A stretch of 64,000 nt of DNA from Blastomonas sp. CACIA14H2 (GTDB taxonomy: Bacteria; Pseudomonadota; Alphaproteobacteria; Sphingomonadales; Sphingomonadaceae): NCBI GenBank assembly GCA_000503195.1, contig AYSC01000019.1:1-64000 (forward strand), written 5' to 3'. The translations under genes were made by a program, and so were the position numbers. The stretch's first letter is position 1, and each line of letters opens with the position of its first letter. Under the pieces are notes generated by a model that saw only the letters and a list, made by a program, of their open reading frames with translations, did no database searches and had not been told where the DNA came from. Shown in pieces: positions 1 to 8,644 of the stretch.

Positions 1-2505
1 GCGGGCGCCGCTTTGGGATGTCTGCCGGCCGCAGCTTATGCCCAGCAGCAGGAGAAGATCGCCTTCGATCTCCCGGCCCAGGATCTGGGCGATGCCCTGC
101 GCAGCGTCGCTGCACGCGGCGCGATCGAGCTCTATGCCTCGGCAGACGATCTGGAGGGGCTGAAGGCCCCCCGTCTCGAAGGCAGCCTGACGACGCGCGA
201 GGCCATCGAGGCGTTGCTGCGCGGAACCGGGCTCGTGGCGCGGTTCGAACCGGGAGCCGTAACGATACGCCGCGCCGATGGCAGGCGCGCGAGCGAAGGC
301 GATGTGCAGTCCGATCCGATCGTCGTTACCGGCTCGCGCATCCGGGGAGCACCGTCGGCGGTTCCGCTGACGACCGTAACGAGCGAGGACATCCGCAACG
401 GTGGCCTGAACAATCTCGGCGAGGTCGCGCGGAGCCTGCCGCAGAATTTCGGCGGCGGCCAGAACCCTGGGATCGGCAACACGCAGGGTGCCGCCAACGA
501 GAACGTCAATGTCAACGGGGCATCGACATTCAACCTTCGCGGTATCGGTCCCAATGCCACGCTGACGCTGATCAACGGCAACCGCTTTGCGTTCAGCGGA
601 GTCAATTCGGTGATCGACGTGAGCGCCATTCCCGTGGCTGCGGTCGACCGGGTCGAGGTGATCGCCGACGGGGCTTCGGCGATCTATGGTGCGGATGCGG
701 TGGCCGGCGTGGTCAACATCATCCTCAAGCGGACTTACGAGGGCGTCTCGACAACGGCACGCGTCGGCGGATCGACGGAAGGCGGCAATTTCCAGCAGCA
801 GTTCAGCGCCCTTGCCGGAACCAGCTGGTCAACGGGCGGGATTCTGGCCGCTTATGATGTGAGCACCAATACGTCGATCCAGGCCAATGCTCGCAGCTAT
901 ACCGCCTCGACAAACCCTGCCTCCACGATCCTGCCGGATCAGCGTCGCCACGCCATTCTTCTCAGTGCGCATCAGGCTCTGGGTGCCGGGATCGAGCTCA
1001 GTGCAGATATGATCTACAAGACCGGCAGGCAGCGCCTGGCCTCAGCGTTCACCTTCGATCAACCGGTTACCGAATCGGGCCTCCTCACGCGAACGGAGTT
1101 CGAGACTTTTGGCATCGCTCCGAAGGTTACTGTTGACTTGTCGGAGGACTGGACCCTTGAAATACTGGGCTTTTACGGCACGGACAAAACTGACGGGGTG
1201 GCCCGGATCTTCGCTGGCGGGGCACAGACCGGCACAGGTGTCCGTGTATACGACAACCGCAATTTTTCGATCGAGGCCGGACTGCAGGGCGCTCTGTTCG
1301 CGCTTCCTGCAGGATCGGTCCGGATCGCAGCTGGCGCAGGCTACCGGTCCAGTGTGTTCGACGCCCGGCTGGACGCCCGAACCATCGAGCGAGTGCGGAA
1401 GAACTATTTCGCCTATGGCGAGCTGTTCGTGCCTATCACCAGCCCGGCCCAGGGAATTGCCCTCGCGCACCGCACCTCGCTAACCGGCGCGCTGCGCTAT
1501 GAGGACAATTCGGATTCCGGCGATGTCGTGACGCCAAAACTGGGCTTCATCTACGAACCCATTGCCGAGCTCACCTTCGGCATCTCCTGGGGCAAGTCGT
1601 TCAAGCTGCCGACCCTGATTCAGCAATATTCAGGCTATGCAGCCGTTCTCGCCCCTGTTGGTGGTTTCGGCCAGGGTTTCCCGCCGGGTTCGACGGTGGC
1701 AGTAGCACTGGGTGCCAGCGAAATGCTTGGACCCGAGCGGTCAGAGAACTGGACGTTCAGCGCGACAGCCAGACCTGCCGCCAATCTGGAACTGTCGGCG
1801 AGCTATTTTCATGTCGACTACACTGATCGGGTCGCTCCCCCGCTGGTGTCCTCCGCCGGCGTTCTGAACAATCCGGTCTTCGCTGACCTCGTCACCTTCA
1901 ATCCCTCTGCTGCCCTTCTGGACGCTCTGTTCAGCGGGGCGAATGGCGGACTGCAAAATGCGACCGGGGCCCCCTATGACCCTTCGCGCGTCGTCGCCCT
2001 TCTCGATGCGCGTTCGCGCAACATCGCCCAGCAGACCTATAGCGGGCTCGATGTTTCAGCACGCTACGACCTGGCTTTCGGAGAAGACCGGCGGCTATCG
2101 CTCAGCCTGGGCGGCACCTGGATGGACAGCACTCAGCGCCTGCTGCCGGGCCTTCCTGTTACCGAGCTTGCCGGGACCATTTTCTTTCCGCCGCATCTGC
2201 GCGCCAGGGCCGGCGCGACGTTCGCGACGAAGCGGATCTCGGTGTCTTCATTTGTGAACTATACCGGCGGTGTCACCGACAATCGACGACCGACGCAACC
2301 GCAACTGTCCTCCTTCACTGCGCTGGACCTGACCGCGCGACTGAGCCTCGGCCTCGGCACTGAAATTGCGTTCAACGCCCTCAACATCTTCAATGAGAAA
2401 CCCGAGCCGATTTTCACCGCAGCCGCGTTCGACACGCCCTTCGATACGACCAATTACTCGGCTGTCGGGCGTTTCCTTGGCCTGACGATCCGTCATGACT
2501 GGTAA
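1..2505 (+). CDS. TonB-dependent receptor with STN domain, lasso-cluster associated (5' partial)
   Basis: Outer-membrane receptor that would take up a ligand using TonB energy. The frame is open to the left edge, so the true start is outside the window; the TTG at 13 is only the first internal start-like codon. The visible N-terminus is the end of a signal peptide with a likely cleavage after AYA, before QQQEK. An STN domain follows (about residues 15-85 of the visible protein: FDLPAQDLGDALRSVA, then a TREAIEALLRGTGL segment), then a plug beginning near DPIVVTGSRIRG, then a long beta-barrel ending in an aromatic residue (HDW). Its stop overlaps the start of the isopeptidase gene by 11 bp, so the two are probably cotranslated. 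Receptors of this class accompany isopeptidase-type lasso clusters, so the cognate ligand is probably the lasso peptide encoded at 7142-7285 (inference). Confidence 0.93.
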   Translation, partial: AGAALGCLPAAAYAQQQEKIAFDLPAQDLGDALRSVAARGAIELYASADDLEGLKAPRLEGSLTTREAIEALLRGTGLVARFEPGAVTIRRADGRRASEGDVQSDPIVVTGSRIRGAPSAVPLTTVTSEDIRNGGLNNLGEVARSLPQNFGGGQNPGIGNTQGAANENVNVNGASTFNLRGIGPNATLTLINGNRFAFSGVNSVIDVSAIPVAAVDRVEVIADGASAIYGADAVAGVVNIILKRTYEGVSTTARVGGSTEGGNFQQQFSALAGTSWSTGGILAAYDVSTNTSIQANARSYTASTNPASTILPDQRRHAILLSAHQALGAGIELSADMIYKTGRQRLASAFTFDQPVTESGLLTRTEFETFGIAPKVTVDLSEDWTLEILGFYGTDKTDGVARIFAGGAQTGTGVRVYDNRNFSIEAGLQGALFALPAGSVRIAAGAGYRSSVFDARLDARTIERVRKNYFAYGELFVPITSPAQGIALAHRTSLTGALRYEDNSDSGDVVTPKLGFIYEPIAELTFGISWGKSFKLPTLIQQYSGYAAVLAPVGGFGQGFPPGSTVAVALGASEMLGPERSENWTFSATARPAANLELSASYFHVDYTDRVAPPLVSSAGVLNNPVFADLVTFNPSAALLDALFSGANGGLQNATGAPYDPSRVVALLDARSRNIAQQTYSGLDVSARYDLAFGEDRRLSLSLGGTWMDSTQRLLPGLPVTELAGTIFFPPHLRARAGATFATKRISVSSFVNYTGGVTDNRRPTQPQLSSFTALDLTARLSLGLGTEIAFNALNIFNEKPEPIFTAAAFDTPFDTTNYSAVGRFLGLTIRHDW

Positions 2506-4723
2506 GACGCGCGCGAAACGCACGCACGCTGCCGGCTGGCCGATCCTGGCCAGCCTGCTCCTTGCCGGGCAGCTGACTGAAGCAAAAGGGGAGACGCCTG
2601 AGCGTAGGTGGACATTGGAAGATATTGTGACGGCTCCGAAGGTCACCTCTCTGGCACTGTCCTCCGATGGGTCTGAACTGGCTTATATCCAGCGGGCGGG
2701 AGATATCGAGAAGAACCAGACGATGCATATCGTCTATCGAGTGGATCTGTCCACTGGCGTGCGAACGGAAATGGCGCGCGCCGGTGTGGCCACGCAGCTC
2801 GAAGCCATGAAGGGAGAGCGAGGCTGGAATGTGTTGCTCGATATAGGTGAGGGGCAACAGCTTTACCGGGTCGACTCAGGCTCAAAGCCTCAGCTCGTCG
2901 TCGCAAGCGAGGCAAGCGTAACGATAGGAGAGACAGAGGGCGGCCTTTTTGCAGTCTCTTTCATCGCGCCGCATCGTGTCGGTGTGTTGGCCTATGACTG
3001 GTCTCCCGATCGCAAATGGTTGTGGTACGCGGCACTAAAACCTGGGTTCGCCAAGCCCAAAGTACAGTTCGACAACGAAGTCATCCTGCAGAAGCAAAGG
3101 CGTCGCGCGCCCGTCAGTGCCGTCGTCGAACTCCGGCTGCGGTCTGCTTCCGGCGAAGATGTTCTCGTCGCCACCCGACCGGCGAGCGATCGTCTGGCAT
3201 TCTATTATGCCGGAACCGTAAACTGGGCCGACGACGGATTGCGATATTACGTCGAAACCACGTCGGGCACGCAAAGTGATCAATCCGAAGCGTTCGACCT
3301 GAAGTTCGGTTCGACGACAAGCATCCCGGCAGGCGCGCAACAGGGCCTTTCTTCTGTCGACTTCGTGAAGGGGCCTCGGGGAGGTCTGCTAACCAGCGAC
3401 GGATATGGTTCAGCACTGGAGCTGGTCGAAACGCGAGCCGATGGCACAAGATATAGCTATGGTAGGCATCCGTATTTTCTGGGGCACCCAATGGCTGCAG
3501 GAAGCTGGCGATCAGCGGATGGCAGGCGCACAGTCCTCGGCATGCGCACTACCACGCATCCACGATATGGACTGGCGCTTGTCTCGTCCCGAGGTGCGCG
3601 CTCGATCGTGACACAGGGAAGCCTCACACAATGCGATTTTCTCGAGAATCTTGATTGGGGCATCTGTGTCGAGGAATCGATGACCCAGCCTCCTCGGTTG
3701 GTCAAAGTCGAACCTGCAAAAGGCAAAGTCTCACAAATCATAGCGCTCTCCGCGCGACACGAAGCAATAAGTCCGTTGCGGGTTACATCGCACCATTGGA
3801 ATAACCGTTCGGGTCACACTGCCACAGGATACATAGTCTGGCCGCGTGACTATGAGCCAGGGCGCCGGTATCCTTCCATACTCGTCACGCACGGCCACGA
3901 CGCCGACGAGCGGTTTGCCGATCAGGACCTGCAATGGGAGTATCCGATTCAACTCTGGGCAGAGCGGGGCTATGTCGTCATTCTCGCTAATGAGCCATCT
4001 CCGCGGCAAAGCCCGGAACTCATGGCAGCCTATGCCCAGTGGGTGTCTGGCACAGGACCGCTTTCACCGGTAGAAGTTCAACGTCGAGCCTGGCTCAGCG
4101 TGGTAGACACTTTCGAGGATGTGATCGCCCAGCTCGTGGGCGAAGGCATTGTGGACGACGCGCGGGTCGGCATCGCCGGCTATAGCCGTGGGTCGCAGAT
4201 CACCAATGTGGCCATCACGCAATCCGGAGCCTTCAAGGTCGCATCCAGCGGCGATGGCCATTTTCTGGAACCCGCCATCTATCCCATATCCATCAGATCC
4301 TACACTGCCATTTTTGGCGGCCCTCCTGCAGGACAGTATCTGGAAAACTACCTTCGAATATCTCCATCCCTCCGTGCTGATCGGGTATGCGCGCCGGTCC
4401 TTCAGCAGGTCGCAGGCCCGCATGCCGGTGCGATCGACTTCCATGTGGCGTTGCGCGCAGCCGGCATTCCTGCCCAGATCAGCATGTACCCGGGCGAGAC
4501 AACGGCAACCGAAGAAACTCACCTGTTTCATATACCGTCCAACCGGCTGCTCGCGATGCGCGAAAACCTTGCATGGTTCGAATTCTGGTTGCTGGGCAAA
4601 CGTGACTCCGACGCGGACTTTTCCGGGCATGTTGATCGCTGGGCCGAGATGGCAGATGGGTTCAGCAAGAATTGTGCGGTCAATGCCGATGGAAACCAGC
4701 ACGATGCGCTGTCGATCAGATAG
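2495..4723 (+). CDS. lasso peptide isopeptidase (S9 prolyl-oligopeptidase fold)
   Basis: Predicted to hydrolyse the macrolactam isopeptide bond of the cognate lasso peptide, as AtxE2 and the sphingopyxin isopeptidase do. The 742-aa protein starts with a basic, hydrophobic signal-like segment (WPILASLLLAGQL), so it is probably exported. A beta-propeller-like region follows (about residues 45-430), then an alpha/beta hydrolase domain. The nucleophile is Ser564 in GYSRGS, the acid candidate is Asp648 (AIDFH), and the base is His676 or His679 (THLFHIP). The start ATG at 2495 overlaps the receptor stop. The gene converges on the cyclase gene with an 8-bp 3' overlap. A generic S9 peptidase is possible by fold, but the location between receptor and lasso synthetase genes and the GYSRGS motif favour the isopeptidase call. 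Confidence 0.9.
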   Translation: MTGKTRAKRTHAAGWPILASLLLAGQLTEAKGETPERRWTLEDIVTAPKVTSLALSSDGSELAYIQRAGDIEKNQTMHIVYRVDLSTGVRTEMARAGVATQLEAMKGERGWNVLLDIGEGQQLYRVDSGSKPQLVVASEASVTIGETEGGLFAVSFIAPHRVGVLAYDWSPDRKWLWYAALKPGFAKPKVQFDNEVILQKQRRRAPVSAVVELRLRSASGEDVLVATRPASDRLAFYYAGTVNWADDGLRYYVETTSGTQSDQSEAFDLKFGSTTSIPAGAQQGLSSVDFVKGPRGGLLTSDGYGSALELVETRADGTRYSYGRHPYFLGHPMAAGSWRSADGRRTVLGMRTTTHPRYGLALVSSRGARSIVTQGSLTQCDFLENLDWGICVEESMTQPPRLVKVEPAKGKVSQIIALSARHEAISPLRVTSHHWNNRSGHTATGYIVWPRDYEPGRRYPSILVTHGHDADERFADQDLQWEYPIQLWAERGYVVILANEPSPRQSPELMAAYAQWVSGTGPLSPVEVQRRAWLSVVDTFEDVIAQLVGEGIVDDARVGIAGYSRGSQITNVAITQSGAFKVASSGDGHFLEPAIYPISIRSYTAIFGGPPAGQYLENYLRISPSLRADRVCAPVLQQVAGPHAGAIDFHVALRAAGIPAQISMYPGETTATEETHLFHIPSNRLLAMRENLAWFEFWLLGKRDSDADFSGHVDRWAEMADGFSKNCAVNADGNQHDALSIR

Positions 4724-6440
4724 CATCGCTCCACCAGCGAGCCCATGCCTCTGCCGCGCAAAGGTCCAGGATACGCCTCGCCTTATCCGAGCCGCTGGCG
4801 GTCACAGGATTGATGCCCTCGAAAATCGAGAGGTCCAGCAGGCCTGCCCGTGCGAGCAGTCCATCCCGCAGCATCTGTTCTGCTTTCTGGCGATTGGCCT
4901 GGAATATTTCGGCCATGAAGCCAGAAGGGCCGCCCTTCGAAGTTCGCCTCAGCAGCTGCTGGGGAACGATGCCGCGAACGGCTTCGCGCGCAACTGCACG
5001 ATTGATCCCCTCCTGGACCCAGTGCCAGGTCGGAATGCCCAGGCACAGCTCAATGATCGGCTGGGAAAGCAACGGAGCAATATGGAGGGGAGACTCCGCC
5101 CTTGGATAAAGCTCGATTCCACGATGCGCACGTATGATCTGCTTCACGTGCCCGATCTTGCCCGGGAGTGCGCCCTCAGTATCTTCGAGCCAGGGGTGAA
5201 GCGGCCGGAGAGGCTCGAGCGCTTCGACCAGTGAGGCTGATAGGCCTGACCTGTTACAATAGATGCGGGGCGGATCACCAACGCGCCTGTAGATACCGAA
5301 TGCGTGGCGCAGGATCGTCATGCCGTCGGAGCCTGTCAGAAGACTGAGATCGCGCAGCGTGTTCATAACTCCCGATCGGGCCCCTTGCGTCAGGAACCGG
5401 TCGACGAACGGGGCCGCCGTGGCGAGGCTGCAGAACACATTGTCGCCGCCGTTTCCGGAAAAATAGGCGTCGATATCTTGCTCGCTGGAAAAGCCGGAAT
5501 GGATCGCGGCGATACCTTGCATGAAATAAGGGGCGTTTGGCCAGGCGTGGTGCGGGGCGACAGGCTTCCCGATATCTATGGACGACAGGCTGTAATGCCG
5601 TTCGTGCAGGGTACGTCCAAGCGCTGAAGCAAGAACAAAGGCGTGGGCTCGCTCGTCACCGCCCGAACCACTGCTGACGAAGTTGAGGCAATGAAGCTCA
5701 AGCGCCTGCGAATGTGTTGCGCAGGCGACGATGGATGAATCGAGCCCGCCCGAAACGCCGAGGGCAACTGACTTGAAGCACGATGCCCAGGAACCCACAC
5801 AGTCGAGCAGTACCCGGCGCAGCCTAGCTGCATTGGTCTCGAATGAGAGCAGGCGCTCGGGGGCCGTCCAGGGCCATGGTGACCACCATTCACGTATCGT
5901 ATGGCCCCCGGGAGTGGTGGTGATGCACTCGCCGGGAAGCAACTCCATGACCCCTGAGATGCAGGTCTCGCGACCTATCGCATCGACGCTTGCAAGAAGT
6001 TTTCCTATTTCGATGAAATTGACAGCTTGATGCCCGCGCTGGGCAAGCTGCGTGACATCGCTGGCCAAAGCCAGATAGCCGGCCTCCGAGCGGTAATAGC
6101 AGGGCATCTGCGCTGATGGATCACGGAGTACCGAGACGCTGCCATCCACTCCCGTCAAAACCGCAACATATGCTCCCCAGAAGTCGCCCAGCAGCGAGCG
6201 TCCGCCGCTTGCCCGGATCGCCAGAACTTCATCGGCAGCAAATTCGGCGATGCGACGGCTCGGGTCTGTGCGTGAGAAAAGATGACCGATGACACAGCCG
6301 TGAGTGTCTATCGGGATCACCGGAGTGTCACTCCACACGCGTCCGGCACCGGCCACGAAGGAAGGAACGGCGTTGCAGCCAGCGGCGCTTTGCCCGACAT
6401 CCTGCCTGTGCGAAATTTCGATGCGATAATGCCCAGCCAT
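4716..6440 (-). CDS. lasso peptide macrolactam synthetase (C protein, asparagine-synthase-like)
   Basis: Predicted ATP-dependent cyclase: it adenylates the ring Asp side chain of the precursor core and joins it to the new N-terminal Gly. The 574-aa protein has an N-terminal Ntn-hydrolase-like region without an N-terminal catalytic Cys (MAGHYRIEIS), as expected for lasso C proteins, and a C-terminal asparagine-synthetase domain. The PPi-loop SGGLDSS is near residue 230, and a SGNGGDNVF loop lies further on. An ATG at 6440 is chosen because it overlaps the TGA of the leader protease gene by one base (TGATG), which implies translational coupling. Reading the frame upstream to 6617 would only translate the protease gene in another frame. 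The 3' end overlaps the convergent isopeptidase gene by 8 bp. Confidence 0.92.
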   Translation of the reverse strand: MAGHYRIEISHRQDVGQSAAGCNAVPSFVAGAGRVWSDTPVIPIDTHGCVIGHLFSRTDPSRRIAEFAADEVLAIRASGGRSLLGDFWGAYVAVLTGVDGSVSVLRDPSAQMPCYYRSEAGYLALASDVTQLAQRGHQAVNFIEIGKLLASVDAIGRETCISGVMELLPGECITTTPGGHTIREWWSPWPWTAPERLLSFETNAARLRRVLLDCVGSWASCFKSVALGVSGGLDSSIVACATHSQALELHCLNFVSSGSGGDERAHAFVLASALGRTLHERHYSLSSIDIGKPVAPHHAWPNAPYFMQGIAAIHSGFSSEQDIDAYFSGNGGDNVFCSLATAAPFVDRFLTQGARSGVMNTLRDLSLLTGSDGMTILRHAFGIYRRVGDPPRIYCNRSGLSASLVEALEPLRPLHPWLEDTEGALPGKIGHVKQIIRAHRGIELYPRAESPLHIAPLLSQPIIELCLGIPTWHWVQEGINRAVAREAVRGIVPQQLLRRTSKGGPSGFMAEIFQANRQKAEQMLRDGLLARAGLLDLSIFEGINPVTASGSDKARRILDLCAAEAWARWWSDAI

Positions 6441-7081
6441 CAAGCCACCAGAATGGTTTTGTAAGCTTGCACGAGATCGAGGAAATCTGTCAGAACAGTA
6501 GAGCCCAGCTGGACCCAGCAATGGGCCGAAAATGGCAGGGTAACGCCGATGACAAGGTCCGCATGGCAGCCCTGGCGTGCTAGCATGCGCTTCATGGCAA
6601 TGCCTCGCGGCAGGCACTGATCAGTTCCGGAGATCAGATAGCGAGCCTGTTGGAATGCAGATGCGACGTACAGCGCATGCTGATGCTCGTCCGGGATATG
6701 GCGCTCGCGGACTGTGTGAATTTCGCTGAGAATTCGTGCAATCGGACGGTGCCTGATATCGCGTCTCGCTGAGATCTGGGCAAACGCAGCCCTGGCCGTA
6801 CAAACAAATCGCGCCGATGGCAGGTCATTGTCCAGTGCACTGGATTCAGGAGCGGGAACGGCTGGCACGCTGTCAGCTGGCTCATGCGCGTCCGGGCAGA
6901 TTATCCGCCTTGAAACGAGCCAGGCCAGATCGGCTTCGTCTGCCCTGCCCTCACGAAACTTCCGAAATCGGACCTCGGCGTCCTCGCTGAGCAGAAAATA
7001 GCGATCACGGGAGAGATCCAGAAATACTGAATGCGTCCCGATTGTGCAGCAACGCATATCCGGAGAGAGCCTGTATTCCAT
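6440..7081 (-). CDS. lasso peptide leader-binding/leader-protease fusion (B1-B2)
   Basis: Predicted to bind the precursor leader and cut it after the residue that follows the conserved penultimate Thr, exposing Gly1 for cyclisation. In this 213-aa protein a PqqD-like recognition domain occupies about residues 1-65 (LDLSRDRYFLLSEDAE). It is joined to a transglutaminase-like cysteine protease with Cys156 (DQCLPRG), His187 (SAHCWVQ) and Asp199 (LTDFLD), the expected catalytic set in the expected order. The ATG at 7081 is preferred over an upstream GTG at 7129, because the GTG lies inside a 13-bp stem-loop and the protein from 7081 begins directly with the recognition domain. The stop overlaps the cyclase start. 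Confidence 0.9.
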   Translation of the reverse strand: MEYRLSPDMRCCTIGTHSVFLDLSRDRYFLLSEDAEVRFRKFREGRADEADLAWLVSRRIICPDAHEPADSVPAVPAPESSALDNDLPSARFVCTARAAFAQISARRDIRHRPIARILSEIHTVRERHIPDEHQHALYVASAFQQARYLISGTDQCLPRGIAMKRMLARQGCHADLVIGVTLPFSAHCWVQLGSTVLTDFLDLVQAYKTILVA

Positions 7082-7104
7082 GATGATCTGCCCGGGACCA
7101 GCAA

Positions 7105-7133
7105 TGGCGTGCAGCCTAAGAGGCTGCACGCCA
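7105..7133 (-). promoter_or_regulatory. stem-loop between lasso precursor and leader-protease genes
   Basis: A perfect 13-bp inverted repeat (TGGCGTGCAGCCT and its complement) with a 3-nt loop lies 8 bp after the precursor stop and about 24 bp before the protease start. A hairpin here is well placed to end or slow most transcripts after the precursor gene, or to protect the precursor mRNA, so that substrate outnumbers the two enzymes. There is no U-run, so it is not a classic intrinsic terminator. The structure is seen directly; the role is inferred. Confidence 0.75.
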
Positions 7134-7141
7134 CATGCCGA

Positions 7142-7285
7142 TCAATCCTCGCGGTCCATTCCGCCGACGAAGATCTTCAGCCCGGGCTGGACGTCGTCGA
7201 GGCCAGCGATCGCCGAGCCGCGGGTTTCTTCCTGCACGGCGCCGAGATCGATGACGTCGTCATTCTGGGTTTCAAACGCATTCAT
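7142..7285 (-). CDS. lasso peptide precursor (astexin-like)
   Basis: A 47-codon gene preceded by AAAGGAACTGAGC (Shine-Dalgarno about 8 nt from the ATG at 7285). The 22-residue leader contains DLGAVQEETRG, matching the usual proteobacterial lasso leader end: Thr at position -2 (T21), Arg at -1, then Gly1 of the core (G23). The 25-residue core has a ring segment GSAIAGLDD followed by the tail VQPGLKIFVGGMDRED. Cyclisation could be Gly1 to Asp8 (8-residue ring) or Asp9 (9-residue ring); astexin-2 and -3 use Asp9 in GLxxxxALD/GxxxxxGLD-type rings. The bulky tail residues Ile, Phe, Lys and Met are plug candidates. It is the first gene of the precursor-B-C operon. The exact peptide is not one I recognise. 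Confidence 0.88.
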   Translation of the reverse strand: MNAFETQNDDVIDLGAVQEETRGSAIAGLDDVQPGLKIFVGGMDRED

Positions 7286-7954
7286 GCTCAGTTCCTTTCC
7301 ATCAGATGCGACCGGGATCGGTCGCAGGGAAAGGCTATGCCTGGGCTGTCATCGTCTCAATTTTATAATCCGAAAATAATCAGACCCTTCGTCGATCGGA
7401 AAAATGACCGGGCAAGTGGAAACGCCTGTCGGTGTGCGTACTGGCATCTTTAGCTATGCGCCTGGACATTCATGCCAGAACCCGGTCAGCCACCGATATT
7501 GTTTCGGAGGCAGCTCATGGTGATACATACTGGCTGGAGAGCAAGAAGAATTGAAACCGGAAACGGTTCTATTCAGCGCCACCGAAGGAAAACACCGAAC
7601 CAGCATTATTAATGGTCACCGCAAGCCTGATCGCCCTCCACCGGATAGCGCCTGCCGCCAAGGCCATTCCGGCAGACGGACTGTCCCCTCCTTCCGGAAA
7701 GAGCGGAGCCCCCGTCTCTCCCGGTATCGCCTCTGGCTGACACCGTGTTCGGGTCTCGCTGAGCAGCAGCAGGTCATCGCATGAGACGCAATGAGCAGAA
7801 AAATTCGCGCTACGAGATTCGTTCCTGCAGGTACCCATAACGACTTTACGACCGCCGCCCGTCCGAAAGCCCCGCCGAACGCTCGATTGACGACCTGTCA
7901 GACATGGTCATTCTCGTCGCAGGCAGGGGCAGATCAAACCAATGGATGGAGACA
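7286..7954. other. non-coding stretch upstream of the lasso operon
   Basis: No convincing gene is seen here. Short open frames on both strands between 7517 and 7838 have no recognisable protein features. The region nearest the precursor must hold the lasso operon promoter. On the - strand an AT-rich patch around 7345-7375 contains a TATAAA-like hexamer about 75-80 bp before the precursor ATG, but I could not find a good -35 partner, so the promoter is not called. Confidence 0.5.
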
Positions 7955-8176
7955 ATGGCCATGGCATCCCAAAACCCCGACCGGTTCCTGAGACTCGCAG
8001 CCGTGCTCGATCGCACCGGGCTTTCGCGAGCGACACTGTATCGCAAGATCCACGCGGGAACCTTCCCGCAGCAGGTCAAGCTGGCGGAGCGATGCTGCGG
8101 CTGGAGAGAGTCGGCCGTTGAGCAATGGCTGCTCAACCCGATGCACTACAGCGCGAGCGACGCACCGATACACTGA
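7955..8176 (+). CDS. AlpA-family phage/island transcriptional regulator
   Basis: A 73-aa protein with the AlpA helix-turn-helix: LDRTGLSRATLYRKIHAGTFP then VKLAERCCGWRESAVEQWL. AlpA proteins are small DNA-binding regulators or excision factors of P4-like integrated elements, often acting on the integrase gene. The ATG at 7955 is chosen because GGATGGAGA lies just upstream. The family fits the P4-type integrase at 17232-18458 and the integrase remnant at 10381-10612, so it likely belongs to the same island. Confidence 0.85.
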   Translation: MAMASQNPDRFLRLAAVLDRTGLSRATLYRKIHAGTFPQQVKLAERCCGWRESAVEQWLLNPMHYSASDAPIH

Positions 8177-8244
8177 TGGTCATTCCCTCGCTCCGGCGGT
8201 TCGTTCGATCCTGGTCGAGCGGCCGAGCAGAGGGTGCAACAGCG

Positions 8245-8580
8245 TCAGGCAGCGTGTCGATCGAGTTCAGGAAACAAGGGGAGAGGAGTCAGAACCGTGT
8301 CGCGCATGGCGACGCTGCCCGCAAGGCTCACACAAATCCAGTCGACGTCCCCGTCAATGGTCACGCGTTCCCCCTGGATCGACACAAGGTCGGCAGGGCC
8401 TCGCGCAACCGACCAGGCACATCTCAGCTTTTCGTCATATTCTGCCAGAACCAGGATGCCGTTGCTGATTGCCACAAGAATCCTGTCATCGTCCTCGAAC
8501 AGCACCTGCAGCGCTGTATCGATATCACCGGCAACCTGGAGGCGCGGCTGACCCTGAACGGGAACAATCGTGATGCCCAT
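8245..8580 (-). CDS. hypothetical protein, predicted LexA-controlled
   Basis: A 111-aa acidic protein that I do not recognise. It begins MGITIVPVQGQPRLQVAGDID, with repeated beta-strand-like segments (ILVAISNGILVLAEY), and no signal peptide or membrane segment. The ATG at 8580 has GGGGAT upstream, and the open frame further upstream would read through the LexA box, so 8580 is the better start. The gene is divergent from the small membrane protein at 8645. A GAAC-N7-GAAC box starts 25 bp upstream, so DNA-damage induction is likely (inference). Confidence 0.65.
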   Translation of the reverse strand: MGITIVPVQGQPRLQVAGDIDTALQVLFEDDDRILVAISNGILVLAEYDEKLRCAWSVARGPADLVSIQGERVTIDGDVDWICVSLAGSVAMRDTVLTPLPLFPELDRHAA

Positions 8581-8604
8581 CGCAAAATCCCCTTTCCTAC
8601 AGTA

Positions 8605-8619
8605 GAACAAATGTAGAAC
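8605..8619. promoter_or_regulatory. LexA (SOS) box, GAAC-N7-GAAC
   Basis: The sequence GAACAAATGTAGAAC is an exact match to the direct-repeat LexA operator used by alphaproteobacteria (GAAC/GTTC, seven bases, GAAC/GTTC). It lies between two divergent small genes (starts 8580 on - and 8645 on +), 25 bp from each, where it could repress both. Confidence 0.7.
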
Positions 8620-8644
8620 ATTAGCGCTCATGAAGGAGTCTGCA

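Noticed and set aside
7517-7838. Short open frames on both strands upstream of the lasso operon, considered as a second precursor or small gene
   Set aside because: No leader pattern (Thr at -2 before Gly plus Asp/Glu at 7-9), no conserved motifs; one 31-codon frame at 7517 has a GGAGG but no recognisable product.
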